Assembly: GCF_001908185.1 (NCBI RefSeq)
Contig: NZ_LGHM01000107.1
Span: 1 to 45,956 of the forward strand
Source: Bradyrhizobium sp. AS23.2
GTDB lineage: Bacteria; Pseudomonadota; Alphaproteobacteria; Rhizobiales; Xanthobacteraceae
Length of the DNA stretch: 45,956 nucleotides
Direction: 5' to 3'
The position numbers were made by a program, and so were the translations under genes. The notes beneath the pieces are model-generated. The model had not been told where the DNA came from and did not search any database. It saw only the letters and a program-made list of their open reading frames with translations. The stretch's first letter is position 1. Every line of letters begins with the position of its first letter. Below are positions 1-7,457 of this stretch, piece after piece.

Positions 1-71
1 CGCTCGGCACCACGCCTAATTCGGCCCGGCGACCCTCCCGTCATCGATAGAGGCTGCAAGGCCGTGGGCGA

Positions 72-290
72 TCAGCTTTCGATTTGCTTCACCGTCGAGA
101 TCGGCCATCGACCCTCATGCCCCGCGATCGAGATGCGGAGCCCATGCTCATCATCGAGGAAGACGCCATCGATTGTGCCAGCCTTGCCGTCAGTCAAAAC
201 GACGGCCTTGCCGACCAACTCTTTCTCGGCCTCTTGCAATTCGCGCAAGATGCTCATGGCTCGTTTGTCGCCCGTGCTCGAGGCGCTCAT
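72..290 (-). CDS. Small hypothetical protein of the integrated element (72 aa)
   Basis: I do not recognise a named family. The protein is short, acidic and soluble, with a helical N-terminal half (residues 12-26, rich in E and L) followed by a beta-rich half with a KAGTIDGVFLDD stretch, loosely like a small SH3/PRC-barrel fold; that resemblance is a guess. I chose the ATG at 290 rather than the upstream one at 347 because GGAG lies about 10 nt before it, and because the longer form would overlap the next gene (325-567). It is the last of two small same-strand genes and probably co-transcribed with it. Confidence 0.5.
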   Translation of the reverse strand: MSASSTGDKRAMSILRELQEAEKELVGKAVVLTDGKAGTIDGVFLDDEHGLRISIAGHEGRWPISTVKQIES

Positions 291-324
291 CGTGCCAACT
301 CCAAACGGGCCGCCGATCGGCACG

Positions 325-567
325 TCAAGCGCGGGCGATCTCAACAATCTCGCTGAGCTTGGTTTCGGCGTCGTAGATCTTGACCTGAAGCCGAGGGGAT
401 CGGTTCTTCAGCTGTGTGCCAGCTTCCAGGGCGCTCGCTTTCGCCGTGAAGGTCGCCTTGACATGACCGTCGACGATCAAGGCATAACCGGTCTTCAGGG
501 GGGCAATCGATGCCTTGGTGGTGCGGACGGACGCTGCTGGCGCCGCCAGCCTGCGCTTCTCGCGCAT
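325..567 (-). CDS. Small hypothetical protein of the integrated element (80 aa)
   Basis: Function unknown. The N-terminus is basic (MREKRR), followed by a compact alpha/beta-looking sequence in which KTGYALIVDGHVKATF and LQVKIYDAETK resemble beta strands; no catalytic or metal motif is visible. The start at 567 has GGAG about 9 nt upstream (GCGGAGTTATTCCC before ATG). It lies 34 nt upstream of the 72-290 gene on the same strand, so the two may form an operon. Small genes like these are common cargo next to an integrase. Confidence 0.5.
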   Translation of the reverse strand: MREKRRLAAPAASVRTTKASIAPLKTGYALIVDGHVKATFTAKASALEAGTQLKNRSPRLQVKIYDAETKLSEIVEIARA

Positions 568-627
568 GGGAATAACTCCGCTTGTCGGGGACTGCTGATC
601 AACTGCCCGCGGTCCCCAAGGTTCCTG

Positions 628-969
628 TCACTGGATGCACACCGACGCGCAGATGGCGCGCACCCGCGGTCCTGGAGTGCAAAACGGGCCGCCCGAAGGC
701 TGCCGGCAAGGCAAACCGTTCAAGAAGGGAAGGCCAGTACGCAGGCCAACGTTGCAAACGCGATAGCCGCCGGCCCACAGCTTCCTTACGCGATCTGTAT
801 CGTGGGTCGCGAGATCCTTCCAACTATCCTCGAAGACCGGTGTCTTCCGATTGGGCGATAGTGGGAATACGTCGAAACCCAGCTCGGCAAGACCGAGCGC
901 GATGTCGAGTTTCGGCTTCAGGTTGGCAAGGGGAGTTCGTTGTTTCGTAAGGGAGTTTGTGATATCCAT
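628..969 (-). pseudogene. Truncated N-terminal part of a Prim-Pol type DNA primase/polymerase
   Basis: Residues from ALGLAELGFDVFPL through SPNRKTPVFEDSWKDLAT to YRVCNVGLRTGLPF match the start of the bifunctional primase-polymerase (Prim-Pol) domain found in phage and plasmid replication proteins. In the family the next segment carries the catalytic DxD aspartates. Here the sequence turns into unrelated residues and stops at 628, so the active site is missing. The likely start is the ATG at 969, though its ribosome-binding site is weak (AAGAG directly before it). Inference: a remnant of the element's former replication module. The family assignment is fairly safe; the exact break point is not. 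Confidence 0.6.
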
Positions 970-1107
970 CTCTTGGTTTCGATTTCTGGCCCCGTTCGAC
1001 CTGGCAGTCGGCGGGGCCATTCTTTTTGGCGCCCGACGGGGACGTGGCTATCGTGGCCCTCATTGTCTGGTGTTCGGGGAATGCGTGGCCGGCGAAGTTG
1101 TTAGCGG

Positions 1108-1308
1108 CTATGCCGCTTCAATTTCCGAGGTCGATTTCCGGCGCCGACTCCACATCCACGCGTCGAGATCCGTTACGTCATAAAGCACGCGACTGGGAAT
1201 AGGAGTGATGTAGGCAGGCCCGCCGCCCCGCACGCGCAAGCGCTCGAGAGTCGCAGTCGATAGGCGAACGTGTTTGGCGGCTTCCTTGGTGTCGAGAAAT
1301 TGCTGCAT
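1108..1308 (-). CDS. AlpA/excisionase-like helix-turn-helix protein (66 aa)
   Basis: A MerR-like HTH_17 domain fills the protein: FLDTKEAAKHVRLSTATLERLR is the helix-turn-helix, followed by GGGPAYITPIPSRVLYDVTDLDAWM, the wing and the DLDAWM ending typical of AlpA/Xis proteins. Such proteins bind DNA near attachment sites and direct excision or activate the integrase. I chose the ATG at 1308 because GGA lies just upstream and the HTH begins immediately after it; an in-frame ATG at 1347 is possible. It lies directly downstream of the integrase gene on the same strand, which fits a recombination directionality factor. Confidence 0.75.
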   Translation of the reverse strand: MQQFLDTKEAAKHVRLSTATLERLRVRGGGPAYITPIPSRVLYDVTDLDAWMWSRRRKSTSEIEAA

Positions 1309-1443
1309 TTGATCCGTCTCCGTTCCGAGGCGAGCGGGTGGCCCCACAAGAAGCCGCTAGCGCCGGCCAACTAGATCAGATGCTAGCCCACACCATCAGG
1401 TGCCGTCTCCCCTTGCATTTGTGGGTTTGTCGATTTTAGCGAT

Positions 1444-2904
1444 TCACAAAGCCACAATTCTTCGCTCGCCGTCGGCTATCGGTACGACATTGTCTCCGGA
1501 GAACATTGGGCTCGAGGCCGACGCCGGTTGATCTCCGATTATCTTGCGGAGCTCGGTCTCCAGAATCTTGGTGACTGATCGCTTTTCGGGGAGCATGTCG
1601 TATTTGTCGTATACCGCAGTCACGTCGCCGTTGACGTGATCGAGCAGCGCCTTGACGTCTGGCCGCGGAGCGCCCCCGCGACGCGCGATCGTCGCGGCAG
1701 TGCGTCGCAGATCGTGCGCGGTGAAGTGTGCCAGTCCCAGAAATTCGCGGATGCCGGCGCGGTCGGAGATGTTCTTACCCTTCTTGTTGCCCTTCTTCTT
1801 GCCGTTCAACGCTTGGCTGACCGATGCGCGCGCGATCGCAACATCACCCACGCTGAATTTACTCGGGAACAGGACTTCCGGAGGCGCGTCGTCGATTGGC
1901 TCAGGCGGATTGTTGTGACCGATGCCGGGCCTTTCGCGTGCGGTCGCTTCCCTGACGATCTCTTGGGCAAGATCGGAGAGGGGGACGAGTACTGCTCGGT
2001 CCTTTTTCACGCGACCGGGTGGCATGTCGTAGAGTGCGTCAGCGGTACCAAGGCAGGTTAATTCGGTAGTCTTGGCGCCGGCTGCCTGGTAGGGGCGGAC
2101 CATAGTGGCCAGGATGAACCTGATTGCAAGCGCAACGGGGCGTTCGACCGGGCAGTCGGGGAGGTCGAGGCCCCACCAAAGGATCCGGATCTCGTCGTTC
2201 GTCAGGACGCGGTCGCGCTTCTTCTCCTTGCCGCCGCGGCGCTCAAGTCCCGCCAGCGGATTCGATGGCACGTACTTCCGGCCGGGCTGCATTCCCCATT
2301 TGAACATCTTGTGGAGGATCGATTGGGTTCGGTTGGCGCTGACCGGCGCGTCGTCGGCGATCAAATCGAGGAGATCAGCCACGTCGTCGTCGGTAATAGA
2401 TGCTGCCAGCAGGCGGCCCCATTCCTCGCGAGGGCGCTTGAGGTATTGGACGTCGTTTTTCCAGCTCTTCTTGTTGGCGTTCGGAATCTCCGCCGGCCAC
2501 TTCCCCGTCGCATTGAACGCCTGGACGACTTCTTTGCCTCCGGTCCCGATCACGTACTCAGCTATGTATCTGTCTGCAAAGGCGTCGAACGTCAGTTGGT
2601 CTCGTTTGGGGCGGTTCGCCCGCTTCTCAGCGGCCGGGTCGGCGCCATTGGCGATGTTACCCAGCAGGATCTTGGCTTGAGTGCGGGCGGCCTCTGGCGC
2701 CAGCTTACCGACGGCGGCCACGGTGTAGCGCCGAACCGGTGCCGTGCGGCCGGTTCCCGCCCGGTAGACGATGACAAATGACTTGGCGCCTGTGGGCCGG
2801 ACCCTCACCCCGAAGCCCGGGAGCTTAGCGTCCCAAACGGTGTACTCCGATACCTGCTTGTCGAGGCCGTCGACCAGGCTCTTCGTGATGGTTTGACCGC
2901 TCAT
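1444..2904 (-). CDS. Tyrosine recombinase / P4-type integrase (486 aa)
   Basis: Catalyses site-specific integration and excision of the element. The N-terminus (residues 1-90, including DAKLPGFGVRVRPTGAKSF) is the DUF4102-type arm-DNA-binding domain, a core-binding domain spans roughly 105-240, and the catalytic domain follows. Visible active-site elements are the first arginine in LATMVRPYQ, the box-II motif HDLRR (H397, R400) and the nucleophile in DVTAVYDKY (Y432). A linker contains GIGHNNPP, a motif frequent in alphaproteobacterial mobile-element proteins. The ATG at 2904 is preceded by CGGAGGGCAA, a strong ribosome-binding site; an in-frame start at 2967 lacks one. The gene starts about 140 bp from the tRNA-Pro fragment at 3046-3095 and reads away from it, as expected for an integrase at the element boundary. 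Confidence 0.92.
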   Translation of the reverse strand: MSGQTITKSLVDGLDKQVSEYTVWDAKLPGFGVRVRPTGAKSFVIVYRAGTGRTAPVRRYTVAAVGKLAPEAARTQAKILLGNIANGADPAAEKRANRPKRDQLTFDAFADRYIAEYVIGTGGKEVVQAFNATGKWPAEIPNANKKSWKNDVQYLKRPREEWGRLLAASITDDDVADLLDLIADDAPVSANRTQSILHKMFKWGMQPGRKYVPSNPLAGLERRGGKEKKRDRVLTNDEIRILWWGLDLPDCPVERPVALAIRFILATMVRPYQAAGAKTTELTCLGTADALYDMPPGRVKKDRAVLVPLSDLAQEIVREATARERPGIGHNNPPEPIDDAPPEVLFPSKFSVGDVAIARASVSQALNGKKKGNKKGKNISDRAGIREFLGLAHFTAHDLRRTAATIARRGGAPRPDVKALLDHVNGDVTAVYDKYDMLPEKRSVTKILETELRKIIGDQPASASSPMFSGDNVVPIADGERRIVAL

Positions 2905-3045
2905 TTGCCCTCCGGGAAGCACAGGGGAAGCACCGCGATGCCAATCACAGCAGGCAAAGGACGACACGAGGTGAGCGCACGGGCGGTTTTCGCCGCGGCG
3001 CTAGGGCTTCTGAGGGTATCGGAGGGCAGGTGAGGGAGTGCCAGA

Positions 3046-3095
3046 CTAGTCTGGGAGACTAGGGGTCGGAGGTTCAAATCCTCTCGCTCCGACCA
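3046..3095 (+). tRNA. 3' fragment of tRNA-Pro(GGG), probable attachment site (attR)
   Basis: The sequence folds as tRNA positions 27 to 76. The anticodon stem CTAGT/ACTAG encloses the loop CTGGGAG (anticodon GGG, Pro). A 5-nt variable loop and the T arm GGAGG-TTCAAAT-CCTCT follow, then the acceptor strand CGCTCCG and ACCA, with the CCA encoded. Upstream there is no normal D arm (no GG in the D loop, no T8), so this is not an intact tRNA. CGGAGGG, 26 nt before the anticodon stem, nevertheless pairs with the acceptor strand at six of seven positions. Next to an integrase this is most simply the displaced 3' end of the target tRNA gene, with the intact copy expected to the left of the window. 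Confidence 0.75.
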
Positions 3096-3467
3096 AAACT
3101 ATCAAAGAAGAAGAGGGCTTAGAAAATAGGCCCCCTTTCTCCAAATCCCGCAGTTTACAGTTTGGTTTACGTTTTTTGGGCGCCGTCCGTTCTAACGGGC
3201 GGCGACAGACTCGATTGGTCGCATACCACCAATCTAGAGAAAAGAAGCCGGCTGCAGCGGTCACGATCGCTGATCAGATTGCGCGCGCATAGAATCCATC
3301 GGTGATGAACGACCCCGGCCGGGTCACGAACATCATCGGGGTCAATCCGTTGATCGCTGCAATCGCGGCCTGAGAGACCCCCGCTTTTGGCTCTCAGAAC
3401 CGAGCTCCTCGCGTATCGGCAAGCGATCTCCTGTTTTCGGAATGAGCCGGCGCCAGCGGCGGGTCGG
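3096..3467. other. Gene-free stretch beyond the attachment site, with one stem-loop
   Basis: No convincing coding sequence is visible. A near-perfect hairpin occupies 3181-3204 (CGCCGTCCGTT pairing with AACGGGCGGCG, with one G-T pair). It follows a run of T rather than preceding one on the plus strand, so it does not look like an intrinsic terminator. A weaker GC stem at about 3114-3140 followed by TTT could end tRNA transcription. Confidence 0.35.
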
Positions 3468-3707
3468 TTAGCACGTGCTGTGTGGGCACTGCTGCTCCGG
3501 AAGATTCTTGCCACGGGCCCACGCCCGAACGGCGAAGGCGAGTTGATGCTGCCCCATCGCGTCAACGATGGAAGCCTCTGCGCGCTCCAGGCGTTTGGTG
3601 AACCCGCTCGCGCTTAGGTCCACGGCCGCGTCGACCGCCAAGAGGGATATTGAGAGGAACGCTACCGCCGCAGCGACGGTTATTCCTTTCCATTCGGGTG
3701 ACAGCAT
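3468..3707 (-). CDS. Possible small membrane-anchored protein (79 aa)
   Basis: No family recognised. Residues 8-25 (GITVAAAVAFLSISLLAV) form a plausible single transmembrane segment or uncleaved signal, followed by a soluble amphipathic helix (TKRLERAEASIVDAMGQH) and a tail ending in HSTC. The ribosome-binding site is weak (GAGAAAG about 9 nt before the ATG). It lies in an otherwise decayed region, so it may be a remnant or a chance frame; the hydrophobic-then-helical pattern is the only argument for a real gene. Confidence 0.35.
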   Translation of the reverse strand: MLSPEWKGITVAAAVAFLSISLLAVDAAVDLSASGFTKRLERAEASIVDAMGQHQLAFAVRAWARGKNLPEQQCPHSTC

Positions 3708-3999
3708 CGACTAACTTTCTCGGGCATTCCGCCGCTGCCCCGATAAATGGGGCTCTTGCGTCTGGTTCAACCCCTCCAACAGGCTCACGCACGCGTTCTT
3801 GATGTGCGACAAATCTGTAATAAGGCGGCGCGTCGTCCTTGCGGTTGCAGTCCGACGCAGCTTGTCGAAATTCGGCTTGAGGTCATTTTGCTGGTGGGGG
3901 TTACTTTCGATCTGGTCGCGTCATGGAACGATGTCCAGCATCGAGCTTTTACCGAACAACGAAAGCTGGCCGCAAATATCCCACCACCATCCGCGTCGT

Positions 4000-4384
4000 T
4001 TAATCGACCAGCGTCCTCACCATCTTCTCCGGCAGCATCTCCGCCTGGTTCAGCACCGTGTTGTGCGCGACGGCCTCGATCACGCGCAGATGAAGGTTGC
4101 TATATCAAGATCGATCTTGCGCATGTCCTTGCGGCGGCTTTCGAGATAGGCGCGCACGAGAACGTGAACCTCGCGGTTGAAGGCTTCGACGTCGGCGAGC
4201 TGCCCGGTGCGCGGGATCTGCTCGGCAAGGACGCGGTGCAGTTTCGGGTCGATGCGGTGCGCCTCGATCGCGACCGTGTGGCGGCGCACCGCCTTCTCGA
4301 TCGACATGTCGGCGACCTCAGTGAGCGCGGCGCGGACCGTCCTATGATCACATCGTTGTGACGATTGATCACGGCGGCGACTTT
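4000..4384 (-). pseudogene. Decayed TetR/AcrR-family regulator
   Basis: Three reading frames together rebuild the back part of a TetR-type repressor. VAAVINRHNDVI (about 4381-4346) is the end of the DNA-binding region that normally follows LYQYFPNK. RAALTEVADMSIEKAV continues one frame over, and HRIDPKLHRVLAEQIPR, FNREVHVLVRAYLESRR and IDLDIATFICA follow. After a further one-base shift near 4078 the tail VIEAVAHNTVLNQAEMLPEK ends at 4000. The helix-turn-helix itself is missing upstream of about 4384, so the gene cannot make a functional repressor. It may once have controlled a neighbouring gene now lost. Confidence 0.7.
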
Positions 4385-4389
4385 CATAT

Positions 4390-4511
4390 CAGCGAGGGCG
4401 GTGGGCGTGCCGGTCGAGTTGCCTCTCTTGCGTGACCAGCCGCACAATTACGCGCTGATGCCGACGCCGGAAGGGCGCAAGGCGCGTGCGATGATCTTGC
4501 GGAAGGCGTGA
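4390..4511 (+). pseudogene. C-terminal tail of an unrecognised gene
   Basis: On the plus strand one frame reads AVGVPVELPLLRDQPHNYAL followed by MPTPEGRKARAMILRKA and a TGA at 4509-4511. The residue pattern and codon usage look like real protein, but there is no start codon or ribosome-binding site and the upstream part runs antisense into the TetR remnant. I read it as the surviving tail of a gene truncated by the rearrangement that also cut the TetR gene near 4384. The family is unknown to me. Confidence 0.3.
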
Positions 4512-4617
4512 TTGCTGTCACAGAACGCGCCGCCTCGATGGGGTCTGGCGCTGGTTGGGTCCACACGGAGGGAAAAGGCGGCCTCCGGGGCGTTTCCTCG
4601 GGTAGTTTTGCGGGGCC

Positions 4618-4857
4618 TTAGGCGCGGCCCTTGATCTCGTAGTGACCCGGCACGCATTTGTAGCGCTCGAGGCGCCAGTTGGCGTGATAGATCGGATGCT
4701 CACCCATCCATTTCGCAAGCGGTGCCTGTGCGCCGACCGCGCACTGCATCATCGAAATCTCGGGCGTCATGTTGCTGTCGGTCACGATTTCCTCGACGCA
4801 GCTGCCTGAAGCAGCGGCACCGAGCCGGCAGAGCACGGCTACGACGGTTACGAACAT
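4618..4857 (-). CDS. Small secreted hypothetical protein (79 aa)
   Basis: The N-terminus MFVTVVAVLCRLGAAASGSC looks like a short signal peptide, possibly cleaved near residues 16-18. The mature part has three cysteines (in GSCVEE, MMQCAVG and YKCVPG) and a PIYHANWRLERYKC stretch that suggests a small periplasmic domain held by disulfides. Similar short proteins occur in Bradyrhizobium, but I know no function. GAGG lies about 7 nt upstream of the ATG at 4857, supporting translation. It stands alone, with decayed sequence on its downstream side. Confidence 0.65.
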   Translation of the reverse strand: MFVTVVAVLCRLGAAASGSCVEEIVTDSNMTPEISMMQCAVGAQAPLAKWMGEHPIYHANWRLERYKCVPGHYEIKGRA

Positions 4858-5184
4858 CCTGTCACCTCATCGGTAGTTTCCGGCCACGAGGAGGATGCAA
4901 GTGGAGTGCCACAGCCTGTGTCGGAAACGACACGCCGGCCGCGGCGACCCGACCCACCGTCCAGCTCGATTTGGCGATTCGGATTGTAAAAAAAATTCCC
5001 CCTACACCGAAGCCGGACAAATACGGGGAATCCTGCCGAAACGATCGCAGGAATGATCGATTGTGAGGGCAGCGCCGCGTCGCCAGCGCTTCACAAGCCG
5101 TGTGCGGCCGGTAGGCTTGCTGACGCGGATACTCGCCAAAAGAGCGGGGCCGCCACAAGGCTTGTGGAAACGCGAGGGCAGATC
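4858..5184. other. Intergenic region with a 7-bp inverted repeat
   Basis: No gene is visible in these 327 bases. ATTCCCC at 4995-5001 and GGGGAAT at 5025-5031 form an inverted repeat with a 23-nt spacer, following an A-rich run (GTAAAAAAAATT). It could be an operator or promoter-proximal element for the DapA-family gene that starts at 5185, but the spacing is long and the evidence weak. Confidence 0.25.
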
Positions 5185-6090
5185 ATGAAAGTGCGACCGA
5201 CCGGCGTGATCCCGCCGATGACGACGCCGTTCCGGAAAGACGGCGAAATCGACTACGAACTCGTGGCGCCCCAGGTCGACTGGATGATCGGCGCCGGCGC
5301 GCATGGCGTCGCGGCCGGCGGCTCGACCGGCGAGGGGCACACGCTCGACCACGAGGAATATCGCGACCTGATGGCCGCGACGGTGGAGGCGGTGAAGGGG
5401 CGCATTCCCGTGATCGCCGGCATCATCGTCGACTCCACGCGCGATGCGATCCGCCGCGGCAAACTGGTGCGCGACATGAATGTCGCCGCGCTTCAGGTCA
5501 CGTCGGTGCATTATCTGTTCAAGCCGGACGACGAGGCGATGGTGGCGCATTTCCGCGCCATGGCGGACGAGACCGGCATGCCCATCATCATCTACAACGT
5601 CGTGCCGTGGTCCTATCTGTCGCCGGCGCTGTTGACGCGGATCATGACCGAGGTGCCGCTGGTCGTCGGCGTCAAGCAGAGCGCGGGCGATCTCAAGCTG
5701 TTTGCCGATCTCATGATGATGGCGCCGGACAAGCTGATCTACAGCGCGGTCGATGCGCTGATGTATCCGTCCTATACGTTGGGGGCCCATGGCTCGATCG
5801 CCGCGATCCTGACCGCGGCGCCGCATGCTTCGGTCGCGCTTTGGGATGCCGTGAAGGCCAATGATCATCCGCGCGCGCTCGACCTGCACAAGAAGCTGCT
5901 GACGCTGTGGAACGCGATCATCGCCGACAATCTGCCGGCCTGCACCCGCTATGCACAAACGCTCCAGGGCCTGCCCAGGACATATCCGCGTGCGCCGATG
6001 CCGGAAGCCTCGCCCGCGCAGCAGGCCGCGACCCGCAAGGCACTGGAGGCGCTCGGTGCGTTGAACGGGCAACAGGAAGCGGTCGAATAG
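5185..6090 (+). CDS. DapA/N-acetylneuraminate lyase family protein (301 aa)
   Basis: A class I aldolase-type TIM barrel. Members condense or cleave pyruvate-containing compounds through a Schiff-base lysine. Visible family signatures are GVIPPMTTPF at the start, GGSTGEGHTLDHEE (the pyruvate-binding GTTGE-type loop), the catalytic tyrosine in IIYNVVPW (Y137) and the Schiff-base lysine in GVKQSAGD (K164). Length fits the family (about 290-310 aa). The ATG at 5185 has GAGGG about 9 nt upstream; upstream in-frame starts do not. It lies beside an SDR oxidoreductase gene rather than lysine genes, so catabolism of a sugar-acid-type compound is more likely than lysine synthesis. The substrate cannot be read from sequence. 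Confidence 0.88.
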   Translation: MKVRPTGVIPPMTTPFRKDGEIDYELVAPQVDWMIGAGAHGVAAGGSTGEGHTLDHEEYRDLMAATVEAVKGRIPVIAGIIVDSTRDAIRRGKLVRDMNVAALQVTSVHYLFKPDDEAMVAHFRAMADETGMPIIIYNVVPWSYLSPALLTRIMTEVPLVVGVKQSAGDLKLFADLMMMAPDKLIYSAVDALMYPSYTLGAHGSIAAILTAAPHASVALWDAVKANDHPRALDLHKKLLTLWNAIIADNLPACTRYAQTLQGLPRTYPRAPMPEASPAQQAATRKALEALGALNGQQEAVE

Positions 6091-6236
6091 TCCGCGCCCC
6101 GAAATAACTGATGCCGAAGATGGCAGCGCCGATCCGCTTTTACCTGCGGGTGCGGCGCTGCTACATTTTGCTCGCGCCGCCGTGAGCGGCGCAGTGACGA
6201 AGAAACATACCGACAAGGGGAGGGGCCGAAAGTCCC

Positions 6237-7208
6237 ATGAAAGATTTTGCAGGAAAGATCGCCGTCATCACCGGCGGCGGCACCGGGATGGGGCGCGAGC
6301 TCGCGCGGCAGCTCGTTGCCGAGGGCTGTAACGTGGCGACGTGCGACGTCTCGGAAGCCGCGCTGGCCGAGACCAAGCGGCTTTGCGAGGTCGAGAAGCT
6401 GCCGCAGGGCCTGCGCGTCACGACGCATGTCGCCGATGTCTCGATTGAGGATCACCTGAAGCGTTTTCGCGACGAGCTCGCCGAGCAGCAGAAGACCGAC
6501 AGGATCCATCTTCTGTTCAACAACGCCGGCATCGGCGGCGGCGGCAGCCTGTTCACCAACACGCGCGAGCAGTGGGAGCGCACCTTCAACATCTGCTGGG
6601 GCGGCGTCTATCTCGGCGTGCGCACCTTCCTGCCGATGCTGGTGGCGGCGGACGAGGCCCACATCATCAACACCGCGAGCGTCAACGGCTTCTGGGCCTC
6701 GATCGGCATGAATCAGGCGCACACCGCCTATAGCTCGGCCAAGTTCGCGGTGAAGGGATTTACCGAAGCGTTGATCAACGACCTCCGCCTGCACGCGCCG
6801 CACGTCAAATGCTCGGTGGTGATGCCCGGCCACATCGGCACCTCGATCGTCTCCAACTCGCGCAAGGTGCAGAGCAGTGACGGATCAGACCGACTCAACG
6901 CCGACGAGGTCGCACTGACCCGCAAGCGTATGGTTGGGGCCGGCGTGCCAGATGCTGACAAAATGTCGGACGAGGACATCCAGGCGGTGTTCGCCGAGCG
7001 CGCCCGCAGCTTCCTCGAGGATGCGCCGACGACGGCTGCGCAAGCCGCGAAGATCATCCTCGACGGGGTGAAAGCAGAGCGCTGGCGCATTCTTGTGGGC
7101 GAGGACGCAAGACGTCTTGACGAGCGCGTACGCGCGACACCCGAGCAGGCTTATGACAGGGCCTTCTACGAAAGCTTTACCCAGGAGGTTGGCTGGCGGC
7201 TTGGCTGA
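6237..7208 (+). CDS. Short-chain dehydrogenase/reductase (323 aa)
   Basis: NAD(P)-dependent oxidoreductase of the classical SDR fold. Visible motifs are the cofactor loop TGGGTGMG (residues 12-19), NNAG in LLFNNAGIGGGG, the strand NTASVNGF with the catalytic serine position, and Y165-x3-K169 in AYSSAKFAVKG. The C-terminal 80 residues are longer than the usual 250-aa core and contain helices with no motif I recognise. The start at 6237 follows GGGGAGG at a rather long spacing. It lies 147 bp after the DapA-family gene on the same strand and may act in the same unknown pathway. Confidence 0.88.
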   Translation: MKDFAGKIAVITGGGTGMGRELARQLVAEGCNVATCDVSEAALAETKRLCEVEKLPQGLRVTTHVADVSIEDHLKRFRDELAEQQKTDRIHLLFNNAGIGGGGSLFTNTREQWERTFNICWGGVYLGVRTFLPMLVAADEAHIINTASVNGFWASIGMNQAHTAYSSAKFAVKGFTEALINDLRLHAPHVKCSVVMPGHIGTSIVSNSRKVQSSDGSDRLNADEVALTRKRMVGAGVPDADKMSDEDIQAVFAERARSFLEDAPTTAAQAAKIILDGVKAERWRILVGEDARRLDERVRATPEQAYDRAFYESFTQEVGWRLG

Positions 7209-7457
7209 GACTGTCAACGAACGCGCGCGGATATAGGTATGATGATCGTCATGGCAAGAGTTGCGTTGGCGATATTCACTGCCTCTTTTGCGCGCGGTCG
7301 TCCTCTCATGACAAAACGGAATGTCACGCATGCGACATGATCCATGCGTTCAAGCGATGGTGATCTCGAACGGGACTCATTCAGTGCGCGGCAGCTTGGT
7401 CAGGAAACTAAAATGGTTTAGTCATTGAGGGTAAGGCGATCTAGAACGTAGTTTCCG

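Noticed and set aside
3181..3204. Hairpin as an intrinsic terminator
   Set aside because: The T-run precedes it on the plus strand and no T-run follows on either strand, so it does not fit an intrinsic terminator.
3046..3264. Minus-strand peptide containing GARGFEPPTPSLPD across the tRNA fragment
   Set aside because: This peptide is the well-known false protein read antisense from tRNA 3' ends; it is not a gene.
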